Source: CAZMNY01 sp964567745
Lineage (GTDB): Bacteria; Planctomycetota; Planctomycetia; Pirellulales; Pirellulaceae
Assembly (NCBI GenBank): GCA_964567745.1
Contig: CAZMNY010000020.1
Location: 1 to 64,000, forward strand
Direction of reading: 5' to 3'
DNA: 64,000 nt
Shown here piece by piece: positions 8,686 to 17,303 of the stretch. The notes below the pieces were generated by a model. It had not been told where the DNA came from. It saw nothing but the letters and a program-made list of their open reading frames with translations, and ran no database searches. Numbering within the stretch: position 1 is the stretch's first letter; each line of letters opens with the position of its first letter. The position numbers and the translations under genes are program-made.

Positions 8686-10170
8686 ATGCACTACGATCTC
8701 GTGATTATTGGCAGCGGACCGGCGGGCCAAAAAGGCGCCATCGCCGCGGGCAAACAAGGGTCTCGCGTCGCCATGGTGGAGAGGCGAAATGAGCAACTTG
8801 GCGGCGTCTGCCTGCACACCGGCACCGTGCCGTCCAAGACGATGCGGGAAGCCATTTTGCATTTGACCGGCTACCAACAACGCGATGTCTACCGCGAGCA
8901 GTATCGTCGCAAGCAACACATCACGATGAGCGACTTGCGACGCAAGTTGGCGCAAGTCATCGAGCACGAACTTGAAGTCATCCGCAATCAGCTCGATCGC
9001 AACGGCGTCGATGTCTTTTCGGGCGAGGCCAGTTTCCTGAGCCCGCATGAAATTGCGATCCGGTCACCCAAGGGCGACAAGACCGTTACGGCGGAGCGAG
9101 TTCTGTTGGCTTGCGGCACCAAGCCAGCTCGGCCGGCCCAAGTTCCCTTTGACGGCACCCATGTATTTGACAGTGACGAGATTCTGAAGCTGGAGAACAT
9201 TCCACGCTCGATGATCGTTGTTGGCGGCGGCGTGATCGGCATCGAATACGCCATCATGTTCGCCACACTCGGCGTGAAAGTGACCGTCGTTGACGGCCGA
9301 GAGCAATTGCTCGAGTTTTGCGATCGCGAGATCGTTGAGTCGCTGATCCATCAAGCTCGCTCGTTGGGCATGACGTTCCGGCTCGGCGAGACAGTGGCGA
9401 AGATGCAGCGATTGCCGGCGGGCATGGTTGCCGTTCAGCTTGAAAGCGGGAAGCGCCTGATCGCCGAAACAACTCTGTATAGCGTCGGGCGAGTTGGCGA
9501 CACTGAGCATTTGAATCTCGAGGCGGCCGGCTTGACGACGGACAATCGCGGGCGGCTGAAGTGCTGCGAAAACCACCAAACCGATGTGCCGCATATTTAC
9601 GCCTTGGGCGACGTCGTCGGATTCCCCGCGCTCGCCAGCGCGTCGATGGAGCAAGGCCGGCGCGCCGTTTGTCACGCCGCCGGTCTGCCGTTCGAAGCGT
9701 GCCCCCATTTACCGTATGGGCTGTTCACGATTCCCGAAATCTCCATGATCGGCAAGAATGAACAACAGCTAACCGCCGAGCGCGTGCCATACGAAATCGG
9801 TCTGGCTCGCTTCAACGAGATAGCTCGAGGCCAAATTGTCGGCGATGACGTCGGCCTCATGAAATTGCTCGTTCACCGTAAGACTCGCGAAGTGCTCGGC
9901 GCGCACTGTATCGGTCATACCGCGACAGAGATCATTCATATTGCGCAAGCGGTGATGAGTCTTGGCGCTACGGTCGACTATTTTCGCGACAACGTTTTCA
10001 ACTACCCGACGATTGCGGAGTGCTACAAGGTCGCCGCTTTCGATGTCTCGAACAAGCTCGAACTCGATCGACTGCTGGGTTCGCACGACCACGAAGACGA
10101 GCTTGACTTTGGCGCGTTTGACGCTGCGATCCCGCAAGAGGCCGAGAAGGCCGTGCTGGCCGCCACCTGA
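8686..10170 (+). CDS. sthA: Soluble pyridine nucleotide transhydrogenase (Si-specific)
   Basis: A cytosolic flavoprotein of 494 residues from the ATG at 8686 (an upstream TTG at 8671 has less support). Two Rossmann motifs are visible: GSGPAGQKGAIAAGKQG for FAD near residue 10 and VVGGGVIGIEYA for NAD(P) near 175. In place of the two redox cysteines of lipoamide dehydrogenase it has GGVCLHTGTVPSK, where the second cysteine is threonine; this is typical of SthA, which moves hydride between NADPH and NAD without a disulfide. ALGDVVGFPALAS and the C-terminal dimerisation domain are also present. Expected role: balancing the NADPH and NADH pools. No clear partner next to it. Confidence 0.88.
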   Translation: MHYDLVIIGSGPAGQKGAIAAGKQGSRVAMVERRNEQLGGVCLHTGTVPSKTMREAILHLTGYQQRDVYREQYRRKQHITMSDLRRKLAQVIEHELEVIRNQLDRNGVDVFSGEASFLSPHEIAIRSPKGDKTVTAERVLLACGTKPARPAQVPFDGTHVFDSDEILKLENIPRSMIVVGGGVIGIEYAIMFATLGVKVTVVDGREQLLEFCDREIVESLIHQARSLGMTFRLGETVAKMQRLPAGMVAVQLESGKRLIAETTLYSVGRVGDTEHLNLEAAGLTTDNRGRLKCCENHQTDVPHIYALGDVVGFPALASASMEQGRRAVCHAAGLPFEACPHLPYGLFTIPEISMIGKNEQQLTAERVPYEIGLARFNEIARGQIVGDDVGLMKLLVHRKTREVLGAHCIGHTATEIIHIAQAVMSLGATVDYFRDNVFNYPTIAECYKVAAFDVSNKLELDRLLGSHDHEDELDFGAFDAAIPQEAEKAVLAAT

Positions 10171-10356
10171 TGCCGTCGCCGTGGGACTCGAGTCAGCCAA
10201 AATCGACCGAGGGGAGTTGACGATTTTTGCGTCCAGGCTCAAGTTAAACAGCTCGCTATTCGTGCGCAACTCGCATGACGTTGTGAAGCGGCGCAATGAG
10301 CCCTAGTCGAGCGGAAGCGGGCTTGCCGTCTTCTTTCGACCGAAGATGACCTAGCT

Positions 10357-11139
10357 ATGGAATCGCCCCCAAACGAATCTCTCTCAATCGAGTTCGACGG
10401 CGAATTAGCGCGTCCTCGGATGTTCTATCGACAGTGGATGCTGGCGGGCAACCCTGCCTACTTCTTTGATCGTCTCGTCCAGGACTTTGGAGACTTTGTT
10501 CACTATCGGGGGTTATTCAATTTCTATTTGGTGAACCATCCGTCACTCGCAAAGCAAGTTTTGCAGGATACGAACAAGACGTTTGACAAGAACACGATTA
10601 TTTACAAGCGATTCCGCAATGCGTTTGGCGACGGATTGGTCGTCGCGGAAGGTGAAAGGTGGAAACGCCAACGCAAGTTACTTCAGCCAATGTTCGGCCA
10701 ACTTGCGGTAGAGCGATACTTTGACATTATGGTCGACGCTGCGAACGCCTTGGCGGACGGCTGGGACCAGTCAAGCAAGTATCGCGGGCCCTTTGATGTC
10801 GCGAAGGAAATGAACGACGTCACACTGGAGATCGCGGGACGGTCACTCTTTCATGATGGATTCGATCAGGCTCGCGATCGAATTGGACACTGGACCGAGA
10901 CGATCAATCGATACAGCGCGAAACCACCGTTGCCCATCGTGCGAAGTTTCTGGTTCCCGTCGCGCCGAAATCGAATGCTCAAACAAACGCTGCGTGAGTT
11001 TCATGAGTTCTTGAGTGCGATGATCGCCAACCGCCGCGCTGGCCAACGGAAAGAAGATCTACTGGGCGTATTGCTGCACGCCACGCATGATGAGAGCGGG
11101 CGGACGATGACCGACCAGGAGATCGTGAGGTTGTTTCGA
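10357..11139 (+). pseudogene. Cytochrome P450, 5-prime fragment
   Basis: The first ~256 codons look like a bacterial cytochrome P450: a membrane-distal N-terminus, DGLVVAEGERWKRQRKLLQPMF (helix C region), and DLLGVLLHATHDESGRTMTDQEIV, which normally leads into helix I with its AGHETT-type oxygen-activation motif. Homology stops right after DQEIV (~11125). The helix I motif, the ExxR motif and the heme-binding cysteine loop are all missing. The open frame continues to 11244 only by reading the antisense of the next fragment. It cannot be an active P450. The ATG at 10357 is preserved. Confidence 0.8.
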
Positions 11140-11516
11140 ATGACCGTGTCGATGTCCTCAACACCGAAGTCGCCATCGATTCCGTTCAGTTTCTCACCGC
11201 TTGGCTCGGTCTTCTCATCGCGGCGAGCCAATACGTGCCGATAAAGCAACGGCTCGATCTGCACGTGCCGCAGAAATAACTCGGCCGCCTCATAGCGAGC
11301 CATGTATTTCATTCCAAAAGCCATACACCAGTCGATGAGCAGGCCTTCACAGCCAATCGGCCAGCGGCGCAGGATGAACTTGATTGGAAAGCTGATAAAA
11401 CGGAGGAAGAAATAGAACACCAACAGCAGCGGCCGCAACAGGATGAAATCCCACTGAGTCTTCTCTTTGGCGAAGACGTCGTTGATGTAGGGCGTAATAT
11501 ACGGAAACGCTTGCAT
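11140..11516 (-). pseudogene. Unknown protein, 5-prime fragment facing the broken P450
   Basis: Read leftwards from an ATG at 11516, this frame has the look of a real protein start: MQAFPYITPYINDVFAKEKT, then a hydrophobic stretch (LLRPLLLVFYFFLRFISFPI) and CMAFGMKYMARYEAAELFLRH. I do not recognise the family. The plausible sequence ends near GIDGDFGVEDIDTVIR at ~11140, exactly where the P450 homology stops; beyond this the frame is P450 antisense. So two convergent genes each lost their 3-prime part at one junction. The frame also stays open upstream to 11630, but the ATG at 11516 looks better. Confidence 0.55.
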
Positions 11517-11738
11517 CGACCTTGCTCGCTTTGAGACTTGGAGTTGGCGCCGCTTTGCTGGACGCCATGTTAGTTTTGCAGAGCGCCAGGTTATCGGGGA
11601 CGCGGTTGTGTTGGGGCACAATTGTATCACTGTCGCGGCGAGTCACGACGATCGCCGGAGATTTTGGGCATTGCAAGGCGCCGTGTTCCTGCTAGGAATA
11701 CTGTGGGACATTCAGTATTGCGAAACGGGAGACGCGAC

Positions 11739-12812
11739 GTGGCGGATTTCAAGATTACATCGTTGGACGCCGACACCGATTTCGAACAACTCCATTACTG
11801 GGACGTCGTCATTGTCGGTGCCGGGCCCGGAGGCCTGGCTGCGAGCCTCACCACAGCTCATCGCGGCTTGTCAACGCTGGTGATCGAAGCCAAATCGATC
11901 GCTGGCGGTCAGCCTCAGTTTCTCTATCCCGACAAGAAGATTGTCGACATTCCCGGGTTTCCCGACGGAATCACCGGTGATGAACTGTCGGAACGCACTT
12001 TTCGCCAAGCCCAAGAAGCGCTCGTGCAATTTCGCTTCAATGAGGAACTGATCACGATTGACGAGACCGAGGAACTAGTCAAGGAAGATCGACTCAAGCG
12101 AGTCGTGACGAGCCGAGGCAGCTATTTGTGCCGTAAAGTGATCATCGCGTTCGGCTTGCTCCACTTCCCTCGAAAGTTACCACCGCTCGATCTCCTCGAA
12201 TCAAAAAAGATCTACTACAAGATTCCTAAAATCGGCGATCACGATGGCAATACGGCGATAATAGTCGGCGGAGGCGACTCGGCGCTGGACGCAGCGGTCA
12301 TGGTCCTGCAACGTGGCGGCGAGGTCGACTTGGTTTTTCGTCGCGATGCGCCGACGGGCAAAGCAGAGACGCTTCGTCGAGTCATTGACCTCGGCGGACG
12401 TCTACACAGTCACGCGGAAGTCGTTTCCGCGGAGTTTGCAGGTGATCGTATCGCCGTCACCCTCAGCGGCGACAAGGTCGTGATTTGTGACCTGGCAATC
12501 GTTCAAATCGGATTTCTTTCCGCCAGAGAGACGTTTGAGAGGTTGGATGTCGCGTTGAACGATGATGGCAGCATCGCAATCGACCCCTATTACGAGACAA
12601 GTCGTCGAGGTGTCTTTGCAGTGGGGGATGTGCACGGCGACATCAAGCTGATTGCGGTCGCTTGGGCGGAGGGAATTCAAGCGGCGATCTACGCATTCAA
12701 GGAAATCACAAGCCCGTATTGGCTGAATGAAAAACGTCTGCACGACCACAAGATCGCATTGATCGGCGAAAAAATGGCTCGCGCCGCAAAACAGACTCGG
12801 CGGGCAGATTAG
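11739..12812 (+). CDS. Thioredoxin-reductase-like FAD oxidoreductase (FNR type)
   Basis: A 357-residue protein from a GTG at 11739, chosen because GGGAGA lies ~8 bp upstream; the frame is open from 11622 but the first 39 codons are not protein-like. FAD motif GAGPGGLAASLTTAHRG near residue 20, NADPH motif VGGGDSALDAAV near 170, and a C-terminal GDVHGDIKLIAVAWAEG FAD loop. The CxxC redox pair of thioredoxin reductase is absent, which fits the TrxR-like ferredoxin/flavodoxin-NADP reductase group. It probably passes electrons between NADPH and a small carrier protein; the partner is not identifiable. It lies 48 bp from the convergent rlmN. Confidence 0.75.
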   Translation: MADFKITSLDADTDFEQLHYWDVVIVGAGPGGLAASLTTAHRGLSTLVIEAKSIAGGQPQFLYPDKKIVDIPGFPDGITGDELSERTFRQAQEALVQFRFNEELITIDETEELVKEDRLKRVVTSRGSYLCRKVIIAFGLLHFPRKLPPLDLLESKKIYYKIPKIGDHDGNTAIIVGGGDSALDAAVMVLQRGGEVDLVFRRDAPTGKAETLRRVIDLGGRLHSHAEVVSAEFAGDRIAVTLSGDKVVICDLAIVQIGFLSARETFERLDVALNDDGSIAIDPYYETSRRGVFAVGDVHGDIKLIAVAWAEGIQAAIYAFKEITSPYWLNEKRLHDHKIALIGEKMARAAKQTRRAD

Positions 12813-12860
12813 GGCAACGCGCCGTCGGAGCCCTCGAGGTCTCTCTATCCCGGCGGCGTT

Positions 12861-13922
12861 CTAGATGCGGGTTTCTCGCCTTGCCAACTGGCCGCATGCC
12901 GCGTCGATGTCGCGCCCCAGGGAATGCCGCACTTTGACCAAGAATCCGCGTTGCTGCATGGCGGCGCCGAATCGTAAACAGTCCTCGCGGTCACTGCACT
13001 GCAAGTCGGGAGCTTCTTCGATCGGATTCATCGGAATCAGATTGACCAGCGCAGGCAAGCCATCGAGGTAGTCGGCAAGTTGCTTGGCCTGACTGAGACT
13101 ATCGTTAAGCCCTTTCAGCATCAGATACTCGATCATGATCGGCGCGTTGTCTTGCAATCGCACGATCTCGTCGAGCGCGGAACGAAGTTCAGTCAGAGGC
13201 GTTTTGCGCGCTACCGGAATGATACGCTCGCGCAGGGCTTGATCGGCGGCGTGTAAGCTCAATCCAATCGGCGATTTGGGGAACGTCTTTGCCCACCGAA
13301 TCATCGAGTCGGGCACGCCAACTGTCGAGACCAACGTCCGTCGCGGGCCGAGCGCGAACCAACTGTCGTCCAATATCAGAGAGGCCGCCTGCAAAACGTT
13401 CGCTGTGTTGTGAAACGGTTCGCCCATGCCCATAAAGACGAGGTTGCGGACTCGGCGTTCTTCGCCGCGAGCCATTTGTCTGGCGATGACGATTTGAGAG
13501 AGGATCTCCTCCGAGCTGAGATTTCGCACTGGAGAGAGATAACCCGTCGCGCAAAACTGGCAGTTCGCCGCACAACCAACTTGGCTCGAGACGCACATCG
13601 AGATGCGTTTGCCAGGCGTCTTGAGTAACACAGTTTCGATCACGTCGCCCGCATCCGTTCGAAACGCCATCTTGAGGGCGCCGTCGCGGCCCGAATCGCT
13701 GCGATGGACGAGTACCAGGTTGTGTGGCCGAAAACTCTCGCGAAACTCCTCGCGAAACGGCGCGGGCAATTCGTTGACTGCGTCTTCGAACGGACGGCTA
13801 AACTGCAGATAGAGCCGCAAAAAGCGACCAATATAATACGGGTCAATCCGCCGCTCGCGACGGAATTGCTCGATTTCTTGCGGATCGAATACAGTCGGTT
13901 TTTCGACGGGAGCCGGGTGCAT
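12861..13922 (-). CDS. rlmN: 23S rRNA (adenine-2503-C2)-methyltransferase
   Basis: A 353-residue radical-SAM enzyme that methylates C2 of A2503 in 23S rRNA (the family also methylates A37 of some tRNAs). The iron-sulfur CX3CX2C motif is Cys117, Cys121 and Cys124 (CAANCQFC). The two catalytic cysteines are also present: Cys110 (ISMCVSS) and Cys343 in DIDAACGQL, equivalent to Cys118 and Cys355 of the E. coli enzyme. Other marks are GMGEPFHN and STVGVPDSM. It lacks the changes that would suggest the Cfr resistance enzyme, so a housekeeping role is likely. Single gene, convergent with the flavoprotein gene. Confidence 0.93.
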   Translation of the reverse strand: MHPAPVEKPTVFDPQEIEQFRRERRIDPYYIGRFLRLYLQFSRPFEDAVNELPAPFREEFRESFRPHNLVLVHRSDSGRDGALKMAFRTDAGDVIETVLLKTPGKRISMCVSSQVGCAANCQFCATGYLSPVRNLSSEEILSQIVIARQMARGEERRVRNLVFMGMGEPFHNTANVLQAASLILDDSWFALGPRRTLVSTVGVPDSMIRWAKTFPKSPIGLSLHAADQALRERIIPVARKTPLTELRSALDEIVRLQDNAPIMIEYLMLKGLNDSLSQAKQLADYLDGLPALVNLIPMNPIEEAPDLQCSDREDCLRFGAAMQQRGFLVKVRHSLGRDIDAACGQLARRETRI

Positions 13923-14081
13923 CGCTGAGCCGGTGAGAAACTTGGTGTTTGTTGTCGAACCATTGTAGCGGGCCAGTCGCGGTCGTCGTAGCTATCGCCA
14001 GCGTTACTTGGGCGACGACTGCGGATCGTTACTGATTGTCAGGCTCGCTCGTTGTTGCCGCTTACCGATTGGCCTCCACAA

Positions 14082-14111
14082 TTGCCAAGGGTGGGGTCGG
14101 CCGACTATAAG
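14082..14111 (+). promoter_or_regulatory. Possible sigma-70 promoter for the thioredoxin-like gene
   Basis: TTGCCA (14082-14087) and TATAAG (14106-14111) are separated by 18 bp and lie about 100 bp upstream of the ATG at 14214. The match is fair but unsupported by other data. Confidence 0.4.
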
Positions 14112-14198
14112 AAGGAATCAGCGAATCGGTGTTAGAGCAGTCGCAAGCGAAGCCGTGAGACGATTCCTGCGAATGTCGGTGGTGCGGTTTCGAAGAAT

Positions 14199-14204
14199 AA
14201 GGAG
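14199..14204 (+). promoter_or_regulatory. Shine-Dalgarno for the thioredoxin-like gene
   Basis: AAGGAG lies 9 nt before the ATG at 14214 and fixes this start. It is strong by the standards of this window, so the gene with the internal TGA still has a good translation start. Confidence 0.7.
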
Positions 14205-14213
14205 TCGAATTCA

Positions 14214-14822
14214 ATGTCCAAAATGAAACTCATGGCAATCGGATTGCTTGGATGTTCGCTGTTGTTGGGTTGCAGTGCAGATTCTGAACCAACAACGAAC
14301 ACAAGCACGTCGGGAACTCACGGAGCAGCGGGCGAGACGACGCCGGCGACCGTGCAGCTGACGGCCGAAAGCAGGTCGCTCGAAGAAGTTCAGGCGGAGA
14401 TCGCGGACAGCGGAAAAATCGTGATCCTCGATTTGTGGGCGACTTGGTGAGGCCATTGCATCGCGGACCTTCCGCATCTCGTGCAGTTGCAGGAGAAACA
14501 TGGCGACCAAGTGCATGCCATCGCAATGAACGTCGAATTCGATGGACGGAGCGATGCGCTCTCGGCCAAAGAGATCGACAAGATCAATGAAGTGCTGACA
14601 GCTAAAGAAATCGTCGTCCACAACATCATCTGCACCGACCCGATCGATGACACGCTCGAAAAGCTCAACGTTGTCTCCATTCCGGCCGTGTTGGTTTTTG
14701 ACACAACCGGCAAGCTCGCCAAGAAATTCGATGGCGAGGTGACCTACGTAGACGACGTGATTCCGTTCGTAACCGAGCTCGTCGCCAAGAGCAGTGATCC
14801 CGCCGAGGCCGAAGAGCAATAA
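14214..14822 (+). CDS. Thioredoxin-like lipoprotein with in-frame TGA at the CxxC motif (candidate selenoprotein)
   Basis: The frame encodes 202 residues if codon 79, TGA (14448-14450), is read through. The N-terminus is a lipoprotein signal with lipobox LLLGC (Cys20), so the protein is probably membrane-anchored and faces the periplasm. After a Thr/Ser-rich linker comes a thioredoxin/TlpA-like fold: KIVILDLWATW, then TGA, then GHCIADLPHLVQL, an NVEFDG strand, and SIPAVLVFDTTGKLAKKF with the cis-proline. In homologues the residue after WATW is the nucleophilic cysteine of CxxC, so the TGA stands exactly there (UxxC if read as selenocysteine). Downstream codons stay open to a natural C-terminus (DPAEAEEQ). 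If TGA is a true stop, this is a 78-residue truncated product. The neighbouring msrA suggests a repair or redox role. Confidence 0.6.
14454..14489 (+). promoter_or_regulatory. Stem-loop just downstream of the in-frame TGA (SECIS-like candidate)
   Basis: GCGGA (14463-14467) pairs perfectly with TCCGC (14471-14475) around a CCT loop. An outer TGCA/TGCA pairing (14457-14460 with 14482-14485) extends it, and CA/TG may add two pairs. The apical loop starts 17 nt after the TGA, within the window usual for bacterial SECIS elements. Against it: the loop lacks the G/GU that SelB usually contacts unless the top pairs open. It may be chance. Confidence 0.3.
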
Positions 14823-14853
14823 GCGTCAAGTTTTTTGGAGAGCGTCAAGTTTT
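14823..14853. repeat. Short direct repeat between trx-like gene and msrA
   Basis: GCGTCAAGTTTT occurs at 14823-14834 and again at 14842-14853, directly after the stop codon of the thioredoxin-like gene. No function is evident. Confidence 0.6.
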
Positions 14854-14903
14854 GTTGGACGTTTACATCGAGTGACGAAGACTAGTGAATTGAAAAGGCC
14901 GTG

Positions 14904-15449
14904 ATGGGTGGAGACAGTCTAGAAATCGCAACCTTTGGCGGCGGTTGCTTTTGGTGCACGGAAGCCGTTTTTCGAGAGCTGCGCGGCGTGGTCAATGTGA
15001 CTTGCGGTTATGCCGGCGGCGCGACCGTCAATCCGACGTATGAGGAAGTCTGTTCGGGCGGCAGTGGCCATGTCGAGGTCATACAGATCGAGTTTGCCCC
15101 GGAGGAAATCTCGTACGACGTGTTGATGCGAGTCTTCTTTCTTACGCACGATCCGACAACGTTGAATCGGCAGGGTGCCGATGTGGGCGAACAGTATCGG
15201 TCGGTCGTGTTTTTTCACAACGATGCTCAACGCGAGGCAGCCGCGCAACTCATCGCAGAACTCGACGCAGCTGGTGATTATGCCTCACCCATCGTGACGG
15301 CTGTCGAACTAGCGCCGACATTTCATCGAGCGGAATCGATTCACCAAGACTATTTTGCTCGCAATCCGAACCAGGGATACTGCTGCGCCGTGATCCCGCC
15401 AAAACTGCAGAAGCTGCGAGCGAAGTATGCCGATCGTCTTAAGGGTTGA
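14904..15449 (+). CDS. msrA: Peptide-methionine (S)-S-oxide reductase
   Basis: A 181-residue MsrA from the ATG at 14904 (AAAAGG just upstream; a GTG at 14901 is possible but crowds the ribosome site). It has the catalytic GCFWCTEA motif (Cys15 is the nucleophile), VTCGYAGG, NPTYEEVCSGGSGHVEV and the HDPTTLNRQGADVGEQYRS segment, plus a C-terminal GYC resolving region (NPNQGYCCAVI). It reduces the S epimer of methionine sulfoxide in proteins and needs a thioredoxin-type reductant. The thioredoxin-like gene just upstream on the same strand (81-bp gap) is a plausible partner, although that one appears to be a lipoprotein and this one cytosolic. Confidence 0.92.
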   Translation: MGGDSLEIATFGGGCFWCTEAVFRELRGVVNVTCGYAGGATVNPTYEEVCSGGSGHVEVIQIEFAPEEISYDVLMRVFFLTHDPTTLNRQGADVGEQYRSVVFFHNDAQREAAAQLIAELDAAGDYASPIVTAVELAPTFHRAESIHQDYFARNPNQGYCCAVIPPKLQKLRAKYADRLKG

Positions 15450-15471
15450 CGGGACTGCAGGGTTGACGGGA
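15442..15471. repeat. 17-bp-period direct repeat at the msrA 3-prime end
   Basis: AGGGTTGACGGGA occurs at 15442-15454 and 15459-15471. The msrA stop codon lies inside the first copy. Probably a small local duplication. Confidence 0.6.
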
Positions 15472-15514
15472 AGGTCGACTGCATCGCTTGATCGCATGAC
15501 GCCCGTTGGGACAT

Positions 15515-17128
15515 CTAGTCCCAGGCGCCGAGGACAACGCTCTTGACGAGCACTTTCCCGCCTCGGGCGACTTGTACGTGGATATTGGCCGCCTTCGTCT
15601 CTTCATCCGCGATGGTTCGCGCCTTGGCGTCCAGGGCTTCGGCGTCGCCTTCTTCCTTCTTGTCTTTCTTCTCAGCTTTCTTCTCGAGCATCGCTTTGGC
15701 TTGTTCAAAGGCCTTGTTCCAGACATCCTCGCGAGCCTGCTGGAAAGCCTCGTCAGCCGATTTGTCTTTGGGTATCGGCGAGTTATTGATTCTCACAATC
15801 ACGTCGCCAACAGTAGGCGGGAAGCTGGGTGCGACCGGAAACGGACTCGGTTTCTGTTTGAATTGCGTGAGCGGCGACTCGTCCTCAAGCGACTCGATTT
15901 CAAGTCCAAGCGGGTGGGGCTTACACTTGATCTTCAAGCTGTCTTCACTGTAGCCGACCAGTAGAGATGAGTTTTGGTAGCCGCGAGCCAGCTGCACCTC
16001 GACCTTTTCTTCAACAGCGTGCTTTGCAATTTCGGTAGTCAAGCTGTCAAATGCCGTGACGGTTACGCCTCCGTATCGGAAAATAACGTCACCCAATTCA
16101 AAGCCTGCCTTGTTGGCGGCCGACCCCGTTTGCACACGGGAAACGAGGCAGCCGAGCGGATGAGTTTGGCAACTGACGCCCAGGAAACCGCCCTGTCTGA
16201 CGTCGACATCGACTTTGGGCAGCTGGCCGCGCAACCGCGCCGCGCCCGCCGACGTGATGCGGGTCCCGAAAAGCTTCATCGACACGACGCCGGTAAGGTG
16301 CTTTTGAATCGGCTCAATGCTCTTGTCCGAGATTGGCACATATTTGAGATCGAGAATCCTTAGCTTGCTTTGATTCTGCACAAACGACACGACGTGCTCG
16401 TCCGTTACGTTTCCGCCGCGGATCGCGATGGATTCCAACGCTTCCATCTTGGCGGCGTACTGCAGCCATTCCCCTTTGTTGTCGGCGGTGCGGAATGCCA
16501 GATAGCGGACGTTGTAGAGCCAACGCAATTGTCGCAAGTCTTCGCTCTTTCCCTTCCACTTTTCGCCGATCTCGAGCGTCTGCGCCGCTTCGGCTTGCCC
16601 TTGTCGATTGATCAGGATCGTTTCGTCCTTGAGTACAGCGCCGAGATCAATCAGTTTCACCATCGCGCCTTTTTGTCGAATCGCGTGGACTTTGTTGATA
16701 TGTTTGCGAGCGACGCCCGCAACCGATCGTTTGTCGGAAGCGACCAAGGCGCGCAGCGCTTCGTATGCTGATTCCGCCGCGTCGCCGTCGGCATCCATCG
16801 CAAGTTTGAGCAACACGTAAACGCCACGACTAATTGTCTCGCGATTGCCGTCCTCAATCGAAGCCTTAAGAGGCGCGACGGCCTCGACGCCTTGGCGAGT
16901 CAATTCGAGCGTTGCTTGTTCGCGGGCGACGAATCGATCCGAGTTGAGTTGGCCGATCCAATAGGCTGCCGAACGGCCATCCGTCTCTTGTGCGAACGCG
17001 GCGGGTGCCAGTGCACAACGGGCGATGGTCAATGGCGTCGTCGTTGAGGGCGCAAGTGTGAGCGTCAAGGAAGCGAGCACGATCGTGATCGCAGCGTTTC
17101 GACGGCTCTGGGGATGGCGTATTCGCAT
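15515..17128 (-). CDS. Secreted HEAT/LRR-like protein with PDZ domains
   Basis: From the ATG at 17128 (an upstream TTG at 17170 is less likely) the protein has 537 residues and an export signal ending near APAAFAQ. Its first domain has the motif LNSDRFVAREQATLELTRQG, the same HEAT-like motif as in the protein at 4941-8402. A leucine-rich-repeat-like section follows (RILDLKYVPISDKSIEPI). A PDZ domain begins at GGFLGVSCQTHPLGCLVSRV with GSAANKAGFELGDVIFRYGG, and a second, weaker PDZ-like region holds PTVGDVIVRINNSPI. A charged linker (KKAEKKDKKEE) lies near the end. No protease residues are seen, so a periplasmic binding or scaffold role is more likely than proteolysis. Confidence 0.65.
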   Translation of the reverse strand: MRIRHPQSRRNAAITIVLASLTLTLAPSTTTPLTIARCALAPAAFAQETDGRSAAYWIGQLNSDRFVAREQATLELTRQGVEAVAPLKASIEDGNRETISRGVYVLLKLAMDADGDAAESAYEALRALVASDKRSVAGVARKHINKVHAIRQKGAMVKLIDLGAVLKDETILINRQGQAEAAQTLEIGEKWKGKSEDLRQLRWLYNVRYLAFRTADNKGEWLQYAAKMEALESIAIRGGNVTDEHVVSFVQNQSKLRILDLKYVPISDKSIEPIQKHLTGVVSMKLFGTRITSAGAARLRGQLPKVDVDVRQGGFLGVSCQTHPLGCLVSRVQTGSAANKAGFELGDVIFRYGGVTVTAFDSLTTEIAKHAVEEKVEVQLARGYQNSSLLVGYSEDSLKIKCKPHPLGLEIESLEDESPLTQFKQKPSPFPVAPSFPPTVGDVIVRINNSPIPKDKSADEAFQQAREDVWNKAFEQAKAMLEKKAEKKDKKEEGDAEALDAKARTIADEETKAANIHVQVARGGKVLVKSVVLGAWD

Positions 17129-17303
17129 TGGCAGGGTCAATGTTCCAACAGGTGCTTTGGCAGCGAGCAATCGCCAGCCGTCGGCCTACAGGTGTCTCGC
17201 AAGTGGTGGGTTCAATGGGGATGACATGGCGAGCTGACAGCGCGATGTTGACTCGGTTTCAAACAGCACCAAGCAAGTTACTCCCGAATTAGCTTGTCGC
17301 GAA

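Noticed and set aside
12861..13922. RlmN gene as a Cfr resistance methyltransferase
   Set aside because: Motifs and size fit RlmN and nothing in the neighbourhood suggests a mobile resistance gene.
14214..14450. A natural 78-residue small lipoprotein
   Set aside because: The frame stops in the middle of the thioredoxin core at the active site, and the remainder of the domain follows in the same frame.
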